Shown here: one piece after another, positions 4,828 through 6,937 of the stretch
How positions within the stretch are numbered: position 1 is the first letter of the stretch
Layout of the letters: the number at the start of each line of letters is the position of its first letter
Assembly (NCBI GenBank): GCA_043719475.1
Contig: JAYSTS010000090.1
Location: 1 to 6,937, forward strand
Direction: 5' to 3'
Length of the DNA: 6,937 nucleotides
From: SYFY01 sp043719475
GTDB lineage: Bacteria > Pseudomonadota > Gammaproteobacteria > Pseudomonadales > Azotimanducaceae
Translations under genes and position numbers: made by a program
The notes under the pieces: generated by a model
What the model was told of the DNA's origin: nothing
Databases searched by the model: none
What the model saw: only the letters and a program-made list of their open reading frames with translations

Positions 4828-5688
4828 TTAGCCGGATGGTAAGCGATTGCGCATACGGCCACAGAACGCCTCAATCAACACGACCATATTCCGCGTCGCG
4901 TCCGACTCCTTGTAACCAAATCCGTGCGGCTCCCCAGGGAAGTGTGTGTATTCAAGGTAACCACCCCGCACCTGCCAGGCCTTCAGCAGATCGAACGTCA
5001 TGTCCATCGGCACGTTGCCGTCTTCGCCGGGCATCACCACCAACAACGGCGGCAGATGCTGGGCTTCCCCTGCCTGCACCACACGCGGCACGCTGGCAGC
5101 GCGCATCGCTTCCTCATCGACATAAAATCGTTCGTGCGCTTGTGACAGACGTTCAATCCCGGCCCGCTTGGCATACCGATAGCGATGGTAGGGATCCGAC
5201 ACCGGCCACAGTGCAATCAGGTAGTCCACCCGAGCCTCGACGTCGTCGTGCAGCCCGGCCACGTCGTCAACGACAATCGGTGTGCCGCGATGAAAGTCCG
5301 CATTGGGTAACACGCCCGCAAACATCGCCAGGTGCCCACCGGACGAACTGCCCAGCATCCCTATTTTTGTAAGGTCCGCACCGATTCGCCCGGCATTGAG
5401 CCGCAACCACCGTACCGCTGCGACCACGTCGGCACTGGCCGCCGGGTGCTGGTAGTCGGGTCCTTGTCGAAAATCAATGGCGAGCACCAAATAGCCTGAC
5501 CTCGCCAGCGCTCGCTGATAAAGCGCACCCGCTGTTCGATCAAAGTGATTCCACGCCCCACCGTGGACGCTGATGATCGGTGGCAAGGGAAACGACAGAT
5601 CGGCCCGACGATAAATTCTCACCAACAAATCCACAGACGCGTGACGCGCCCACACTTCATCGGATTCAATGATCTCGTGATCAGTCAT
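4828..5688 (-). CDS. Alpha/beta hydrolase, HSL-like carboxylesterase
   Basis: A 286-residue enzyme starting at the ATG at 5688, with GAGG (5698-5701) 9 bases upstream; a longer in-frame start at 5754 would only add sequence overlapping the neighbour. The fold is the hormone-sensitive-lipase/BD-FAE type: oxyanion motif HGGAW (residues 42-46), the DFRQGPDYQHPAA strand-turn (72-84), the nucleophile elbow GSSSG (113-117) with S115, the acid D223 in MPGEDGNVP, and the general base H255 in GEPHGF. All triad members are therefore present. No signal peptide is seen, so it is probably a cytoplasmic esterase for small acyl or alkyl esters. Its start lies inside the end of the DUF3604 gene (8-base overlap), so the two are probably co-translated and may act on related substrates. 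Confidence 0.9.
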   Translation of the reverse strand: MTDHEIIESDEVWARHASVDLLVRIYRRADLSFPLPPIISVHGGAWNHFDRTAGALYQRALARSGYLVLAIDFRQGPDYQHPAASADVVAAVRWLRLNAGRIGADLTKIGMLGSSSGGHLAMFAGVLPNADFHRGTPIVVDDVAGLHDDVEARVDYLIALWPVSDPYHRYRYAKRAGIERLSQAHERFYVDEEAMRAASVPRVVQAGEAQHLPPLLVVMPGEDGNVPMDMTFDLLKAWQVRGGYLEYTHFPGEPHGFGYKESDATRNMVVLIEAFCGRMRNRLPSG

Positions 5689-6937
5689 GTGCAGTAACCT
5701 CAACAGGTGCCTCGAGAGTTGCATCGAGAGGCGCCTCGAGCAGCGCGTTTGCATCAGCGCGATGGGGGGTGTACCAGATGGGTGAAGTCCAGGCTCGTTC
5801 CTGGATCACCGGCCGATGAGAGGCCTCACAACAGCCGGCGAACCCTTTGCCAATCGTCTCCGGGCGGGCGCAATCGACACCTGCCAAAACACACTGTCGC
5901 TGGCTCCAGCGGCAGACCGGATACTCAAGAACCCGTGCGTAGTAAAAAGCAGACTGGTCCGGCCTGAATGACTCATCTCGCCAAACTGTGCACAGGCTTG
6001 TTGCGCCGTGACCGGATACCTTGCAGGTCGCCGGGTCGACGTCTGCATCACCGTCGTCCTGGGCTACAGTCAAAACTTGATAACGAACAGTACCATCGGC
6101 ATCGATCCAGCCCTTGATGATCTCCATCCGTTCCAGTGGCATGCCGCTGCCCTGATCAGGTCCGATGGCATCACGCTGCGCGCTGAGGATGAAGGTGGGT
6201 TGTTGGTCCTCGCTTGTTGCGGCTGGCAGATCGCCGCCCATCGGCACACCACCCTGGTAACCCGTGATCGCCAGCTGATCGCTGGCGCAGACACTGTCCG
6301 GATAGTTCCAGCCGCCGAACAACCGGACCACCATTCTCGGGCCACTGGTGGCATAAGCCTCACGTCTTTGCATGGCGTCGAACAGCGAGTCACGGGAATT
6401 TTCTTCAGCCCACAGTACCGCCAGTCCGCCCGGATTGTATTCGAGCAGGTCTGGCAGTCCGACCGGAACCTTGTCTCGCGCCGGAATACCCGCACCACCG
6501 TGACCAAGAAATACGTCTTCCTCCACTGCGCCTGCCGCTCCGAGATGAGTATCGGTACTGCCGATGAAGCCGAACTTGAACGGATTGATGCCTAATCGGT
6601 TACCAACTTCGAGCCCGTCGCCGAGGACTTCGCGCAGGAATCCATCCTTGGGACCGGCCAGCGAACTGTCGGTAAAACTGCGAACTGGCAACTGCTCGAA
6701 GTTACACGCCTCATCGGTCGCCTGCAGCGGTCCGAAGTAACATTCGGAGCTGCCTTTATGCTGCATGATTTCGGCGAGCCGTTCGTAACGCTGCCGAATC
6801 GCTGCCGACTCGGTCGAGATCGACTCTCCCGCAGCATTCACCTGCGCAAACATGATGCCCGCGCTCAGATTCGAATTGTGTGGAATCACCAGTGCTTCAC
6901 AACCGTCTTCAATCCGGCAGTGGGTGTCCAGCGCTGC
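5681..6937 (-). CDS. DUF3604 family protein, C-terminal part
   Basis: The frame is open to the window edge, so the true start lies beyond position 6937; a GTG at 6889 is internal. The visible part has 418 residues. Motifs typical of DUF3604: IPHNSNLS with H20 (fragment numbering), EIMQHKGSSECYFG, the GPKDGFLREVLGDGL region, and FGFIGSTDTHLGAAGAVEE with D129 and H131, followed by a Cys-containing C-terminal region (CRWSQRQC, CCEASHRP). The family is uncharacterised. The HxN and GSTDTH motifs resemble metal-ligand motifs of PHP phosphoesterases, so a metal-dependent hydrolase is a reasonable inference, not an established fact. Family members are often exported, but the N-terminus is not visible here. 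The C-terminus is odd: a small repeat LEAPLDA/TLEAPVE just before the stop. The stop overlaps the alpha/beta hydrolase start by 8 bases. Confidence 0.9.
   Translation of the reverse strand, partial: AALDTHCRIEDGCEALVIPHNSNLSAGIMFAQVNAAGESISTESAAIRQRYERLAEIMQHKGSSECYFGPLQATDEACNFEQLPVRSFTDSSLAGPKDGFLREVLGDGLEVGNRLGINPFKFGFIGSTDTHLGAAGAVEEDVFLGHGGAGIPARDKVPVGLPDLLEYNPGGLAVLWAEENSRDSLFDAMQRREAYATSGPRMVVRLFGGWNYPDSVCASDQLAITGYQGGVPMGGDLPAATSEDQQPTFILSAQRDAIGPDQGSGMPLERMEIIKGWIDADGTVRYQVLTVAQDDGDADVDPATCKVSGHGATSLCTVWRDESFRPDQSAFYYARVLEYPVCRWSQRQCVLAGVDCARPETIGKGFAGCCEASHRPVIQERAWTSPIWYTPHRADANALLEAPLDATLEAPVEVTAHD

Noticed and set aside
5701..5740. Cluster of small palindromes (CTCGAG, GAGGCGCCTC) near the end of the DUF3604 gene
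   Set aside because: It follows from a short duplicated coding unit (LEAPLDA/TLEAPVE) and does not look like a regulatory or recombination site.
6008..6595. Plus-strand open frame of 195 codons
   Set aside because: It lies entirely antisense to the DUF3604 gene, which has strong family motifs; no recognisable domain in this frame.

Overview
The window looks like a chromosomal segment of a moderately GC-rich gammaproteobacterium. This rests on a Pseudomonas-style REP element (GTAG-type palindromes), tight overlapping operons, and a DUF3604 / DUF2834 / aldo-keto reductase gene content familiar from environmental and marine Gammaproteobacteria. The taxonomic call is an inference. I see no rRNA, tRNA, CRISPR array, insertion sequence or phage genes.

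Layout. (1) Positions 1-1390, plus strand: the 3' end of a PHP-domain metal-dependent phosphoesterase gene, then two small hotdog-fold (MaoC/FAS1-dehydratase-like) genes, each joined to the previous one by a 4-base ATGA overlap. (2) Positions 1371-1521: a nested REP/BIME-like element between two convergent operons. Its first arm encodes the last six residues and the stop codon of the second hotdog gene. (3) Positions 1561-3916, minus strand, transcribed towards the REP: aldo/keto reductase, a doubtful 62-residue ORF with two matching cysteine motifs, a DUF2834 membrane protein, and an XRE-family regulator with an MmyB-like ligand-binding region. The last three are chained by 4-base overlaps. 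(4) Positions 3917-4077: a divergent intergenic region with a short perfect inverted repeat (3984-3998) and a larger imperfect one (4039-4075) just before a toxin-antitoxin operon. (5) Positions 4078-4818, plus strand: Phd/YefM-type antitoxin and PIN-domain (VapC-type) toxin. (6) Positions 4828-6937, minus strand: the 3' part of a DUF3604 gene, overlapping by 8 bases a downstream alpha/beta-hydrolase (HSL-like esterase) gene.

How they may work together. The two ends of the window carry probable metal-dependent hydrolases of the PHP type or related (PHP protein and DUF3604), each coupled to an acyl- or ester-handling partner (hotdog pair; alpha/beta hydrolase). The hotdog pair is the most unusual part: in both subunits the positions that hold the catalytic Asp and His of (R)-specific hydratases are replaced (Glu/Tyr in one, Trp/Phe in the other). 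The toxin-antitoxin pair is a self-contained module sitting between ordinary genes. No large undescribed system is evident. The best candidates for follow-up are the catalytically altered hotdog pair, the nested REP that terminates a gene, and the palindromic site before the toxin-antitoxin operon.
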